64,000 bases of DNA from positions 1 to 64,000 of the forward strand of contig NZ_RPFW01000003.1 in the NCBI RefSeq assembly GCF_007827045.1. The letters run 5' to 3'. Made by a program: the position numbers and the translations under genes. This document shows, in pieces, positions 17,611 to 25,805 of this stretch (the first letter of the stretch is position 1; every line of letters begins with the position of its first letter). Source of the DNA: Trebonia kvetii (GTDB lineage Bacteria; Actinomycetota; Actinomycetes; Streptosporangiales; Streptosporangiaceae). Below the pieces are notes generated by a model. That model was not told the DNA's origin. It ran no database searches and saw only the letters and a program-made list of their open reading frames with translations.

Positions 17611-17660
17611 TGCGCCTTGTAAGCGGACGGTCAGCGGTTCGAATCCGCTCACCGGCTCCA
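17611..17660 (+). tRNA. 3' half of tRNA-Thr(UGU), att-site relic
   Basis: Fifty bases fit tRNA positions 27-76: anticodon arm TGCGC-CTTGTAA-GCGGA with anticodon TGT, variable loop CGGTC, a perfect T arm AGCGG-TTCGAAT-CCGCT, acceptor strand CACCGGC, discriminator T and CCA. The matching 5' acceptor strand (GCCGGTG) and D arm are absent upstream, so this is not a functional tRNA. Such 3' halves are the scars left where integrases insert elements into tRNA genes. Confidence 0.8.
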
Positions 17661-17681
17661 TCCCAGACCGTCAGCGTCAGC

Positions 17682-17711
17682 CCTCCTGCCTGCGGAAACG
17701 CAGGGGGGAGG
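17682..17711 (+). terminator. GC-rich hairpin after tRNA half
   Basis: Arms 17682-17694 and 17699-17711 pair at 12 of 13 positions (one GT) around a GAAA tetraloop. There is no T-tract. Its position 20 bp after the tRNA 3' end suggests a terminator or processing structure. Confidence 0.4.
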
Positions 17712-18181
17712 AAGGAAGATGACGCCGGCACCAGCCGCGATCTTCAAGATCCCCACAAAATCCCCACAGCGGGCCCGGGCGGTCCTCCAACTTCAACCGT
17801 CGCATCCTCCAGCCCGCCTACCTCGCCGCAGGCTGGCGGAACAGTTCCGGCGAGGGCCAGTGGACCTGGCCGCGGCAGGTGCCTGTCGCGGTTTGAGCGG
17901 TGCCCGCACTGGCCGGCGCGCTGGGAAGGCAACCACCGGCGTCCAAGCGGCAGAGTAGGCGTCCCTCGCCGTGAGCGCCTGTTACTGGTCGTGTCAAGAC
18001 GGTTGGCGACCCGGCCGAGAGGTGGCGCGAGATCCGCCGATAGGCGCGGCTAGAGAGGCCTCGGCGCCGGGGTGCAGATGCGTATCGAACTGGCTGATCT
18101 GCGTGCTTGTGCCATCGTGATGCGCGCCGCGAAGCGTTCCGGCAGCGACGCAGGGTCCGCCGTGCGCTCTGCAGGGTGAAG
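17712..18181. other. intergenic, no gene seen
   Basis: About 470 bp between the tRNA relic and the acetyltransferase. Frames here lack starts with ribosome binding sites and have mixed codon bias; I see no recognisable product. Confidence 0.4.
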
Positions 18182-18679
18182 TCAGGCGGGGAGGGACGGA
18201 CGGGGGTCAGCGCGGAGAACGGCGTAGAGGATGCCATCGTGATACGTGCTGTCGCGCCACTGCGCGCCGCGGGTAACGCCCTCGCGCTTGAACCCTGCCG
18301 CCTCCAGCGCGCGCTGCTCGGCCACGTTCTCCACATCGGTGTGCGCCTCGACCCGGTTGACTGTCGTGTGCCGGAAGAACAACTCCACCACCTGGGCTTG
18401 CGCCGCAGTTCCGATGCCGTGGCCCCGGTACTCGGGCCGCAGCCAGATGCCGATCATCGGGCACCGGGAGCCCGCGGTCGGGCCCCACTGCGTCCAGTGC
18501 CAGCTCACGTCCCCGGCCAGCTGGCCATCGGCGGCGATCACAGCCAGCCCGCCATCGGCGTCTAGCCGCGCGGGCCTTGGCTCCGTCCGGCTCGCCGGCC
18601 CGAAATCATCGAACGGGCTCTGCCCGCCGGTCAGCAGGTGCATGTCGTCAGGTTGCTGCGGACGCAGGCTGACGGCCAA
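18182..18679 (-). CDS. GNAT-family N-acetyltransferase
   Basis: A 165-aa RimJ/RimL-like acetyltransferase. The acetyl-CoA loop is visible as 'IGIWLRPEYRGHGIGTAAQ' (R-G-H-G-I-G), followed by 'NRVEAHTDVENVAEQRALE' and 'AAGFKREGVTRGAQW', the standard C-terminal half of this family. The substrate is unknown: an N-terminal amine of a ribosomal protein, an antibiotic or a small molecule. Length is normal. It is monocistronic and the substrate cannot be inferred from neighbours. Confidence 0.92.
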   Translation of the reverse strand: MAVSLRPQQPDDMHLLTGGQSPFDDFGPASRTEPRPARLDADGGLAVIAADGQLAGDVSWHWTQWGPTAGSRCPMIGIWLRPEYRGHGIGTAAQAQVVELFFRHTTVNRVEAHTDVENVAEQRALEAAGFKREGVTRGAQWRDSTYHDGILYAVLRADPRPSLPA

Positions 18680-19037
18680 GAGTGTCCTCCAAGACAGGAA
18701 TTGCCACAGTGATCAGGCAGAAATTACCATCCTCAGGTATTGACCCGGGATGCCCGGTCCGGCGCCTCTCGCAATCCGGGTATCCATGCGCGCCGGTGGC
18801 GGTTACCGGCGAGCAGCGTCCTCGAAACCCTGGAGGCCTTCATGGTCTCACGCGCAGAATCGGGCAGTCGGCGCCCAGGCGCGCTCACAGCCGACATGGT
18901 TAGGTACCGTTCCTATTCGGCGATATCGGACGCTTGGCTTCGAGGCTACAGGGATGATCAGAACTCACAGTGACGGCACCTGGGCGCTTGGCAGCCGTGG
19001 TGGCGTTAGGCCGTTCCGTAGCTGATGGCGCTGGTGC
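18680..19037. other. intergenic promoter region
   Basis: Divergent spacing between the acetyltransferase and the gene starting at 19038. No additional gene is supported. Confidence 0.4.
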
Positions 19038-20324
19038 ATGATGGGTGCCATGACCACCCTGGTGCGCCCGGGCAGCGCCGCCCGGGCGGAGGGCGCCCGG
19101 AAGGTCGCGAGTGATAGCGAGCTGCGGGAGATCGCTGCCGCGGGTGCCGGGTTCATCATCGACCCGTTCAACAGGCGGTGGCACGCCGCGGCTTGCCCGC
19201 GCGTCGCAGTCATGACGGTCGGGCAGGCGAAATGGCACGTCGGCACGGCTGCCGCGCGAGAGGCGTTCCTGGAGCAGCGGCTCGCCCGGTATCCCGCCGC
19301 GCAGCCGGTCCTCCCGTGCCCGTCCTGTGGCGAAGATGCTCCAGGGCCGCGGGCACTGCCTGGCATCTTGTCCCCTTCTGCGGGCAGCGGGGCGGGAGCG
19401 CAGCTGCGGGATCCGTGCATGCGTCGCTCGGCCAGCGGCTTTGGGGTCTGGGCTGATGAGTATGTCCGCAATGACTCCGCCGCCGGATCGTCTGCCGGCC
19501 TACTGCGCCGCGTAATCGTCGGCGAGATCCGCTCCTTGCCCGCGCCGGCCGGCCGCGTCCTGCACGCGAGCTACGGCGGCCAGCGCCGGCCCGGGACCGA
19601 CGTGGAGAACCTGCTGTTCAACAACATCGACCAGACGCTCGCGCTGTTCGGCGGGCCCGGCTCCGCGGGCATCCGGTTCGAGGACCTCGGCCCGGCCGTG
19701 CCGCCGGCACCTGACGGCACGCCGCGGCATAGTTGCTACCGCTACTGCCTGGCCCCGCGCGGCGCCGGGTTTACCGCAGTCCAGCAGGGACCGCTCATCT
19801 GCCGTATCCCCGAGATCCCCGTCCTGGACGGTCCCGCGCGGCTGGCCGCGCGCATCTGGCTCGCAGCCCGCCGGGCACGGCCGCAGCCGGCCGGCGTCCC
19901 GGCTGAGCACGGCAGCTTCCTGCTCAAGGTCATCGTGCACCAGCTGGACCCGGCGCAAAGCATCAAGGCGATCATCGACGGCGTGACCGCAGCCATGCAG
20001 CGCGACGACCCCGGCCGAGTAACCGAGGCTGTGAGCCGGCTGTCCGTTCTGCTGAACGCCGATCCGGACGAACTGCTCGCGCTCGCGACCGCGCCGGGTG
20101 CCCCCCTGGGAACACGATCCCGGCCCGGGCCTGCATCCAGGCAGAGCCTGTTCACGCTAGACAGCAGCGCCCAGGTCCGGGTCACACCTGACGATGACCG
20201 CTGCATCGCCGCCGAGGTGACAACCACTGTCAACCACGGCCCCACCCGCCTGTCAGCCGAGGTATACACAGCAACCCGCGGACCAGACGGTACTGGCAAG
20301 GCAGGGCAAGCCCAGCCGCCATGA
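19038..20324 (+). CDS. hypothetical protein, 428 aa
   Basis: A soluble 428-aa protein I cannot name. An N-terminal region carries 'FIIDPFNRRWHAAACPRV' and one 'CPSCGEDA' cysteine pair, possibly half of a zinc site. A low-complexity linker follows. The middle domain has 'VENLLFNNIDQTLALFGGPG' and 'CYRYCLAPRGAGF', and there is a helical C-terminal part. Third-position bias supports the whole frame. ATGs at 19038, 19041 and 19050 compete as starts. It may be two domains joined by a linker. Confidence 0.6.
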   Translation: MMGAMTTLVRPGSAARAEGARKVASDSELREIAAAGAGFIIDPFNRRWHAAACPRVAVMTVGQAKWHVGTAAAREAFLEQRLARYPAAQPVLPCPSCGEDAPGPRALPGILSPSAGSGAGAQLRDPCMRRSASGFGVWADEYVRNDSAAGSSAGLLRRVIVGEIRSLPAPAGRVLHASYGGQRRPGTDVENLLFNNIDQTLALFGGPGSAGIRFEDLGPAVPPAPDGTPRHSCYRYCLAPRGAGFTAVQQGPLICRIPEIPVLDGPARLAARIWLAARRARPQPAGVPAEHGSFLLKVIVHQLDPAQSIKAIIDGVTAAMQRDDPGRVTEAVSRLSVLLNADPDELLALATAPGAPLGTRSRPGPASRQSLFTLDSSAQVRVTPDDDRCIAAEVTTTVNHGPTRLSAEVYTATRGPDGTGKAGQAQPP

Positions 20325-21235
20325 CTCGCGCCAGTGACGTGGACTGATATCCGCCTTGCCTGCATCCGCCGGTGATCGCAAGCGTCCGATCTGGGGGTTT
20401 GTGCAGTCAATGCCGGGCTGGTCCGGGGATGCCTGAGTCCGCTCCCTGTCCCTGACAGGCGCCGGGTTCTGCGAGCGGGGCGGCGGGTCATAGGGGCGCA
20501 GCGCCCGCGCAGTGTTTTACGAGCTGTGCGCGTAATTAGTCGGGGAGTTCGCGGGAAGGTTAATTTCGGCACTGTCTGCGTGTTTTCCGGGTGCGGGGGT
20601 TTCCGGTGTCGGCAGGTGTACGGGATGGAACCCGTATTAGCTGGCGGTGCGGAATGACGGCCGGGTCCGGGTTTCTCGCGACCGGTGCAGGGACCGCTTC
20701 TACTTGGCCAGACGGCGGCCTAGTCGGCCACTACATGTCCACTATCAGGCAACTTGGCCACTTGCCGATGGGGAGGCCTCCTCGTAGCGCGGTTCTCGGT
20801 TGTGGAGCATTAGCCGACGCCCGTCGCGCCGGGGTCGACTTGACCACTTGCGGGCCTCGATCGAGGTCAATCAGGCTCCTGAACTGCACGCTGGTCCTAC
20901 AACTGGGTTCCCCGCGCGGGCGTGCGGCCCTCGGCGTCGGGTGCCGTGGCGGCCGGCAGTGTCATGCGGGCGACGGTAGCGGTGCTCGGGCGGCGGGTCG
21001 AGCCGGGCCGCACCGGGAGACGGGCGGTGAAGCCGGTGACGAGCACCGAATGGCCGGCCTGCATTTTTGTTTTGTGGAAAGGCGTGTAACGTAGAAGTTA
21101 AGCTCCGGTCCCTGGCAGGTCCATCCGTGAAATCCGCGGTGGCATCGCAGGCCCGGATTTTTTATGCCTGGGCAGCGCTCGCGAGAATTCGCGGTCAGCT
21201 GATGGTACCCGTTTTCCGTCCCACCGGAGGCACTC
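20325..21235. other. intergenic, decayed DNA
   Basis: Over 900 bp without a supportable gene. Around 20700-20770 several TTGGCCA/TCGGCCA motifs with a 'GTCCACTATCAGG' stretch resemble the ends or remains of an insertion sequence, but no transposase fragment can be read. Confidence 0.35.
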
Positions 21236-21379
21236 ATGCGTGTCAGATTCATCAGGCCCGGCAACATGGCCCAAGCCATCACCAGCCAGCTCCAGCCGGT
21301 CGCCAGCGAGCTTGTCGCGGCGCTGCGGGAGGCGGCAGCCGCAGAGCGAGGCCGCAGTAGGACTGGAGAGCGCCCATGA
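21236..21379 (+). CDS. 47-aa small protein coupled to VOC gene
   Basis: A short open frame with a strong GGAGG site (21226-21230) 5 nt before its ATG and GC-rich third positions. Its TGA overlaps the ATG of the VOC gene (ATGA at 21376-21379). The product is helical and alanine-rich ('SELVAALREAAAAERGRSR'). It may be a real small protein or a leader that couples translation into the next gene. No family recognised. Confidence 0.5.
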   Translation: MRVRFIRPGNMAQAITSQLQPVASELVAALREAAAAERGRSRTGERP

Positions 21380-21774
21380 CGCTGCTCGACCATGTCGTCC
21401 TCCAAGTCGACGACCTGAACGCCATCGGCGACTGGTACGACCAGATCGTCAGCCTGGCCGGGGGTACGCGAACCTTCGACATGCCGAACCTGATCGGGTA
21501 CGCCCTGCCTGGCCAGCCAGCCCAGCTGTTCTTCTCGCTGGCGACCGACCCCGGTGGTCGCCAGACCCACGTTGCGCTCAGGGTCGAGGACGAGGCGACC
21601 GTCCGACTCGGCCACGAGTTCGCCACCGCAGCCGGCGCCGAGATCCTCCACGAGCCTCGGCTGTGGCCGGAGTACGGACCGGACTACTACGCGGTGTTCA
21701 TCCGCGACCCGGCCGGAAACAACCTCGAACTCAAATGCCAAGCCTCCACCGGACGGCCAACGCTCTCGACGTAA
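21376..21774 (+). CDS. VOC-family (glyoxalase-like) protein
   Basis: A 132-aa vicinal-oxygen-chelate fold protein. It begins 'LLDHVVLQVDDLNAIGDWYD' and ends 'YYAVFIRDPAGNNLELKC', the paired beta-alpha-beta-beta-beta modules of glyoxalase/dioxygenase relatives. The metal-ligand positions appear to be His in 'DHVVLQ' and 'THVALR' and Glu in 'NLELKC'. The substrate is unknown; candidates are a glyoxalase-type isomerase or an antibiotic-binding protein. It is translationally coupled to the small upstream frame, and the F420-type reductase follows 62 bp later. Confidence 0.88.
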   Translation: MTLLDHVVLQVDDLNAIGDWYDQIVSLAGGTRTFDMPNLIGYALPGQPAQLFFSLATDPGGRQTHVALRVEDEATVRLGHEFATAAGAEILHEPRLWPEYGPDYYAVFIRDPAGNNLELKCQASTGRPTLST

Positions 21775-21836
21775 CGCATCACGCCGGCAAGACCATCACA
21801 GCCAACCCACGCGCACACGAGGGAGGGACATTCATC

Positions 21837-22457
21837 ATGACCACCATCAGCATCATCGGCTCGGGCAACATGGCCACCGCCATCGGCACCCGGGCGGCGA
21901 AGCACGGCCACACCATCGAGGTCATGAGCCGCGACACCGCCAAGGCTCATGCACTCGCCGACAAGATCGGCAACGGAGCCACCGCCGGCACGTTCGGCGC
22001 AACGCCGCTGGGCGACATCGTCATCGTGGCCGTCCCGTACGCCAGCGCCGTGCCGGTCGTCGCCCAGTACGGGGACGTGCTGGCCGGCAAGGTCATCATC
22101 GACATCTCCAACACCTTCAACGCCGACGCCACCGCGCTGGTCACCCCTGACGGCATTTCCGGCGCGCAGGAGATCGCCATGGCCGCCCCGGCGGGCGCGC
22201 ACGTCGTAAAGGCGTTCAACACCGTCTTCGGCCACGTCCTGGCCCAGGGCCGCCCGCTGGACGTGCTCATCGCAGGCGACGACGCGGACGCCAAGGCGAG
22301 CGTGTCGGCGTTCATCGAGAGCCTCGGGCTGCGCCCGCTGGACACAGGAGACCTGGCGATGGCGCACTGGCTGGAGGGAGTGGGCCCGCTGCTGATGGGC
22401 CTGGCCCGCCACGGCGCAGGGTTCAACATCGACCTCGGCGTCAACGTCTCTGGCTGA
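21837..22457 (+). CDS. NADPH-dependent F420 reductase-like protein
   Basis: A 206-aa Rossmann protein. It opens 'TTISIIGSGNMATAIGTRAA', a GxGxxA nucleotide loop, and continues 'VMSRDTAKAHALADKIG' and 'GDIVIVAVPYASAVPVV'. 'VIIDISNTFN' and 'AHVVKAFNTVFGHVL' are the signature of NADPH:F420 oxidoreductase-like proteins. It may move hydride between NADPH and coenzyme F420, which actinobacteria use widely; some homologues instead reduce other substrates. The ATG at 21837 has GGGAGGG about 9 nt upstream. Its stop overlaps the start of the next, truncated gene. Confidence 0.88.
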   Translation: MTTISIIGSGNMATAIGTRAAKHGHTIEVMSRDTAKAHALADKIGNGATAGTFGATPLGDIVIVAVPYASAVPVVAQYGDVLAGKVIIDISNTFNADATALVTPDGISGAQEIAMAAPAGAHVVKAFNTVFGHVLAQGRPLDVLIAGDDADAKASVSAFIESLGLRPLDTGDLAMAHWLEGVGPLLMGLARHGAGFNIDLGVNVSG

Positions 22458-22804
22458 TGGGTGCGGCGGTGGCCGCGTGGCCGGCGGTCGCGCTGGTCGG
22501 TTCCTACGAGCTGCTCATGATGGTCATCCGTTCTGCCCAGCTGCCCGCAGCCGGCATGGCCATGGACGGGGCGCCTGAGTGCATGCCTGATAACGATCCG
22601 TTGCAGGTGCTGGCCTCACAGGTATTCGCGGTCGAGCTAGCGGCCGGTCGCGTGCCATCGGTGCGCGTCATCCGCGCACGGTTGCACGTGGGTCAGCCGC
22701 GGGCCCAGCGGGTACGCGCATACCTGGCCGCGCTCAACAGCGCGCAGGCGACCGCACCCCGTGGACATTCGGCTGCGATCTCCGAGGTTCGACGCGCTGC
22801 CTGA
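22457..22804 (+). pseudogene. C-terminal fragment of DUF2637/SpdB-like transfer protein
   Basis: The product starts at 'GAAVAAWPAVALVGSYELLM', which matches the last membrane segment of DUF2637 proteins from actinomycete conjugative elements. A helical region follows ('LQVLASQVFAVELAAGRVPS', 'RARLHVGQPRAQRVRAYL'). The upstream membrane helices expected in a full gene are absent; the sequence before it is the reductase. So this is a truncated relic joined at the reductase stop (TGATG overlap), although a 115-aa product could be made. Confidence 0.6.
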
Positions 22805-23090
22805 CGGGACCGCCCCGACAAGCAGCGCGAAATATCCGCCGATATAGCGCGAACCCCGTCGCGTGGCAGCGACGGTCCGCGACGTCCAGATCAGGGCAAT
22901 CTGTATGCCAGTTGCCTCCGTCGGCCGGGCGACCTAACGCCCGCTCATGCCGATGAGCGGACGGCCGGCACGCTCGGAGACCGAGCTAGGGCTTGCCACG
23001 AGGAGCGCGGTGTTACCGCTGCCCGGTTACGGGACAGCCCGCGTGGCCATGATGACCTTGAGGCCGCTGCCAGCGGCGAGGGGGAATCAC
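22805..23090. other. intergenic region
   Basis: No supported gene. The 3' end holds the GAGGGGG ribosome binding site of the gene starting at 23091. Confidence 0.4.
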
Positions 23091-23384
23091 GTGACGGACA
23101 CACTGGAACAGATCGGCGCCTTGCTGCACGAGGCGGGCGAGACCCACCATCGCGTTTTCCGGATCATCGACGGAGCCGACGACGACTGGGCTTCCTGGTA
23201 CACGTGGTGGCTCATCAACCTGTCGGAGCTGACGGACCTGCTGGACGGCAAACCCGTGCCCAGCGAGCTGACCTACCTGCTTGTCAGCCTCGACAAGCAG
23301 TACACGGCCGAGGCGCCAGGTGACCCCTGGGAGAACTACTACGCCAGCCGGATCCTGCGCCACTTCCGACCATCCGGTGACTGA
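23091..23384 (+). CDS. small actinobacterial protein of unknown function, 97 aa
   Basis: An acidic, tryptophan-rich helical protein ('DGADDDWASWYTWWLINLSE') of a type seen in actinobacteria, with no assigned function that I know. I chose the GTG at 23091 because GAGGGGG lies about 6 nt before it and because coding bias begins there; the open frame extends to 22947 without it. No membrane or metal motif. Monocistronic. Confidence 0.7.
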   Translation: MTDTLEQIGALLHEAGETHHRVFRIIDGADDDWASWYTWWLINLSELTDLLDGKPVPSELTYLLVSLDKQYTAEAPGDPWENYYASRILRHFRPSGD

Positions 23385-23906
23385 GAGCGGCACCGCGCAC
23401 CGTCGCGTTCCAGCGGCGCGGGTCCCGGTGAAGCAGGCTCGTGACCAGCGCCCAGAACTCAGCGCGAGTCCGGGGAAACGGCGATCCTGTCCTCCCTGGC
23501 ATGACGCGGGGCAGACCCTGCGATGACGGCGGCATGAGGCCGCCACAGGCAGGCTAAGGTGCCGCCCCCGCACGCGACCGTTTTATCCGGCCAGCCATCG
23601 CCTTGCCAGGGCATACCGCTCGACGCATACCGAGATGATCTGCGCTAGGGCACATGCCGGGCCAGCGCGGCGACCAACGACAAATAGTCGGCAGGTCCGC
23701 AGGGTCCGCAGGTGCAGTTTTGAGTTGCGTTTGAGTGATCGGTGCCGGGCGGGACGGTCGGGCGGTTCAGCCTGAGGCCGTGCAGCGCGTACCGCCGCAC
23801 GGTGCGCCTGCCGGCGCCCGGCGGGGCCAGAGCGCAGGCGAACTGGTCCGCCCGCCCCGGGACGAGAGGGAATCGCGTGACCGTGAAGGAGAGCCGTAGG
23901 GGGATG
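23385..23906. other. intergenic, no gene seen
   Basis: Convergent spacer of about 520 bp. Frames are broken or lack coding bias; no terminator with a T-tract was found. Confidence 0.4.
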
Positions 23907-24353
23907 CTAGTCCGTGCCCGCCCGGCTGGCCGCGGCCGCCAGCGCCCGGCGCACGGCGGCTACCTGGCCGCTGACCGAGCTTGCGTAGCGCAGCGGCAGG
24001 CATCCGTCCGGCACCTCGCCGGCGCTGCCGTCCTCGTCGCGGCGCTGCTCGATGACCACCGGGAGCTGCGGGCACTGGCGCCGGATGGCCGCGGCGATGC
24101 CCAGCGCGGGATCGAGCCCGTGCAGCACCACGTCCGCCGCCGCGGGCAGCGGGCACGCCTGCCCGTGCATGACCGGGCACGCATGCGGGTCCTCACCCGG
24201 GCCGGAGCAGAACGCGACGTCGAACCCCGCGTCATGGAACAGGGAGAAATCCGAGATCGCCAGGGCTGGCCGGTCATCCTCGATCAGCAGCCGTGGACGG
24301 TGCCCGGACCTGTGCGGCGAAAGCCATTCGCTTCTGGACGCCCGCTGCTTCAT
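23907..24353 (-). CDS. receiver-like protein of unknown function, 149 aa or less
   Basis: A product of about 148 aa starting at the ATG at 24353, which has a strong GGAGGTG site 4-5 nt upstream. 'RPRLLIEDDRPALAISDFSL' and 'ADVVLHGLDPALGIAAAIRR' then 'CPQLPVVIEQR' recall a response-regulator receiver fold, but the phospho-accepting Asp is not clearly placed. Several Cys and His residues (in 'CSGPGEDPHACPVMHGQACP') form a cluster that could bind a metal. Function unknown. Confidence 0.6.
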   Translation of the reverse strand: MKQRASRSEWLSPHRSGHRPRLLIEDDRPALAISDFSLFHDAGFDVAFCSGPGEDPHACPVMHGQACPLPAAADVVLHGLDPALGIAAAIRRQCPQLPVVIEQRRDEDGSAGEVPDGCLPLRYASSVSGQVAAVRRALAAAASRAGTD

Positions 24354-24810
24354 GATCCACCTCCAACTGCGTACCGTCTCATTAAGCATTCGGGCCTGCT
24401 CTCCGGGCAGGGCCGTTGGTCCTGACCGGGGACAGCTGGCGCGGCGTCCGGCGACCGCGTCCTGGCCTGGCGGTGGCAGGTCAGCCGCTTCGCGGCCGCC
24501 TTCGCGCCGCAGGCTCCGACAGCGGCCGGGCCGGTACTGCACCCCCGTAACAGCCAATATGCGCTCCCTGCGTTCTTGTTATCTCTCGGCGGGCGAGCGC
24601 GAATATTCGGCGTTCGGGCGTTATTCGGCTGCGTCGGAGGGTCAGTAGCGCGGTTACGTTTCGTGATTGGCGGTCGGATTCGGTGCGCGTACTGACACTG
24701 AGCCGCCCGATTTTATGGGGGGATTGGCGGTCATGGACTGATCATGGACCCGTGGCTTGAGGGATAACCGGCTGTTCTGCGGGGCCCCTGCGTGGCGCCC
24801 GCGGCCGCCG
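24354..24810. other. intergenic, no gene seen
   Basis: About 457 bp. The part next to 24353 contains the promoter of the receiver-like gene. Nothing else is supported. Confidence 0.4.
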
Positions 24811-25428
24811 CTATGCGGGAGGCTGCGCGAGGGCCAGCGCCCGGCGCCAGTGCTCGGTGACCGAGTGGCGCAGTCGTTCGGTGTCGACGGCCGGGGAATC
24901 GACAAGCCGTTGCAGTCCGATTCCGCGGAGCTGTGCGAGGACGGCGACCGCGGTCTCCTCGGCGGTGACGTCCGGCCGGATGGTGCCGTCGGCGATTCCT
25001 GCGGTGACGTCCTCGCGCAGGTCGGCGCGGAATGCCTCGTCCCGTTCGCGGAAGATCCGGGCCAGGTCTGCCGCCGTCGCCGCCTCGGCCCACAGCAGCA
25101 GGAATGCCCGGTTCGGCATCCTCAGCTGGCTGAGCGCCCCGATGTACCCGTCGATCACGCGCAAGAGCCGGTCAAGGCCGGGTGGCATGCCGTCGAGCCC
25201 GGGCACGAACCCGCTTTGGGTCGCTTGGGCAAGGCGCTGGAGGAGCGCCTGCTTGGACCCGAAGTAGTGGGTGACGAGCCCGCGGCTGTACCGGGCCCGC
25301 TCGCCGACGCGCGCCAGCGTCAGCGAGTGCACCCCCTGCTCGACGACCAGTTCGGCGGCGGCATTGAGCAGCGCGGCTTCGGCCTGGTCGCGGCGCTGCT
25401 GCTGGGTGCGGCGGTCGGTGGTGGTCAT
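24811..25428 (-). CDS. TetR-family transcriptional regulator
   Basis: A 205-aa repressor. The N-terminal TetR helix-turn-helix is clear: 'ALLNAAAELVVEQGVHSLTL', 'VGERARYSRGLVTHYFGSKQ', 'ALLQRLAQ'. The C-terminal ligand/dimer domain is of a common actinobacterial type. An 8-bp inverted repeat with a 10-bp spacer (25446-25471) lies just upstream of its start, so it very likely represses itself. No divergent efflux or enzyme gene is adjacent, so the regulated partner is not evident. Ligand unknown. Confidence 0.92.
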   Translation of the reverse strand: MTTTDRRTQQQRRDQAEAALLNAAAELVVEQGVHSLTLARVGERARYSRGLVTHYFGSKQALLQRLAQATQSGFVPGLDGMPPGLDRLLRVIDGYIGALSQLRMPNRAFLLLWAEAATAADLARIFRERDEAFRADLREDVTAGIADGTIRPDVTAEETAVAVLAQLRGIGLQRLVDSPAVDTERLRHSVTEHWRRALALAQPPA

Positions 25429-25445
25429 GGATATGAGGCTATAAC

Positions 25446-25471
25446 ATACTTGTCATCTAGCCAACAAGTAT
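25446..25471. promoter_or_regulatory. candidate TetR operator
   Basis: ATACTTGT (25446-25453), a 10-bp spacer, and ACAAGTAT (25464-25471): perfect 8-bp arms 18 bp before the regulator start. On the minus strand it overlaps a possible promoter, TTGTTG (-35), 18 bp, TATAGC (-10). Confidence 0.7.
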
Positions 25472-25805
25472 TTGAGGCTGGCGGTGTCGTCCAGACCATG
25501 CTTCGAGCACGTCGGGGCCTGTGCCGGCCCTTACCCTCGCCGGAATGCAGGCCGCGAGGGTGAGGGCCAGCCTCACGGCCAGGCCCGGGGCCATCCGGGC
25601 GAGGCGACGCGCCGACGCAAGGGCCGCAGCCAGGCGCGACCGGGCGATGTCGCTTCCGCTCGTTGCGCTGCTGCCGGTTTCGTGCTGCTCATCAGGTTTA
25701 CTGCGGTCGCGCATGTCATCGTCGGCTCACGGGTCTTCCGTGAGTTCACGAATTCCGAAGCGCCGCCGGCCGGGAACCCGAGGACCCGGACGTGTAGTGC
25801 GGTCC
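25472..25805. other. intergenic region
   Basis: No well-supported gene. A minus-strand frame (25457-25714) is alanine/arginine-rich without a ribosome binding site and overlaps the operator, so I do not call it. Confidence 0.35.

Noticed and set aside
17560..17660. Complete tRNA gene
   Set aside because: No D arm or matching 5' acceptor strand exists upstream; only positions 27-76 are present.
17483..17731. Minus-strand 82-aa frame containing an IRTADRPLTR-type peptide
   Set aside because: It is the antisense translation of the tRNA-Thr half; such peptides are a known artefact of tRNA genes.
20690..20770. Insertion-sequence end suggested by repeated TTGGCCA motifs
   Set aside because: No transposase remnant, no paired inverted repeat and no target duplication could be found.
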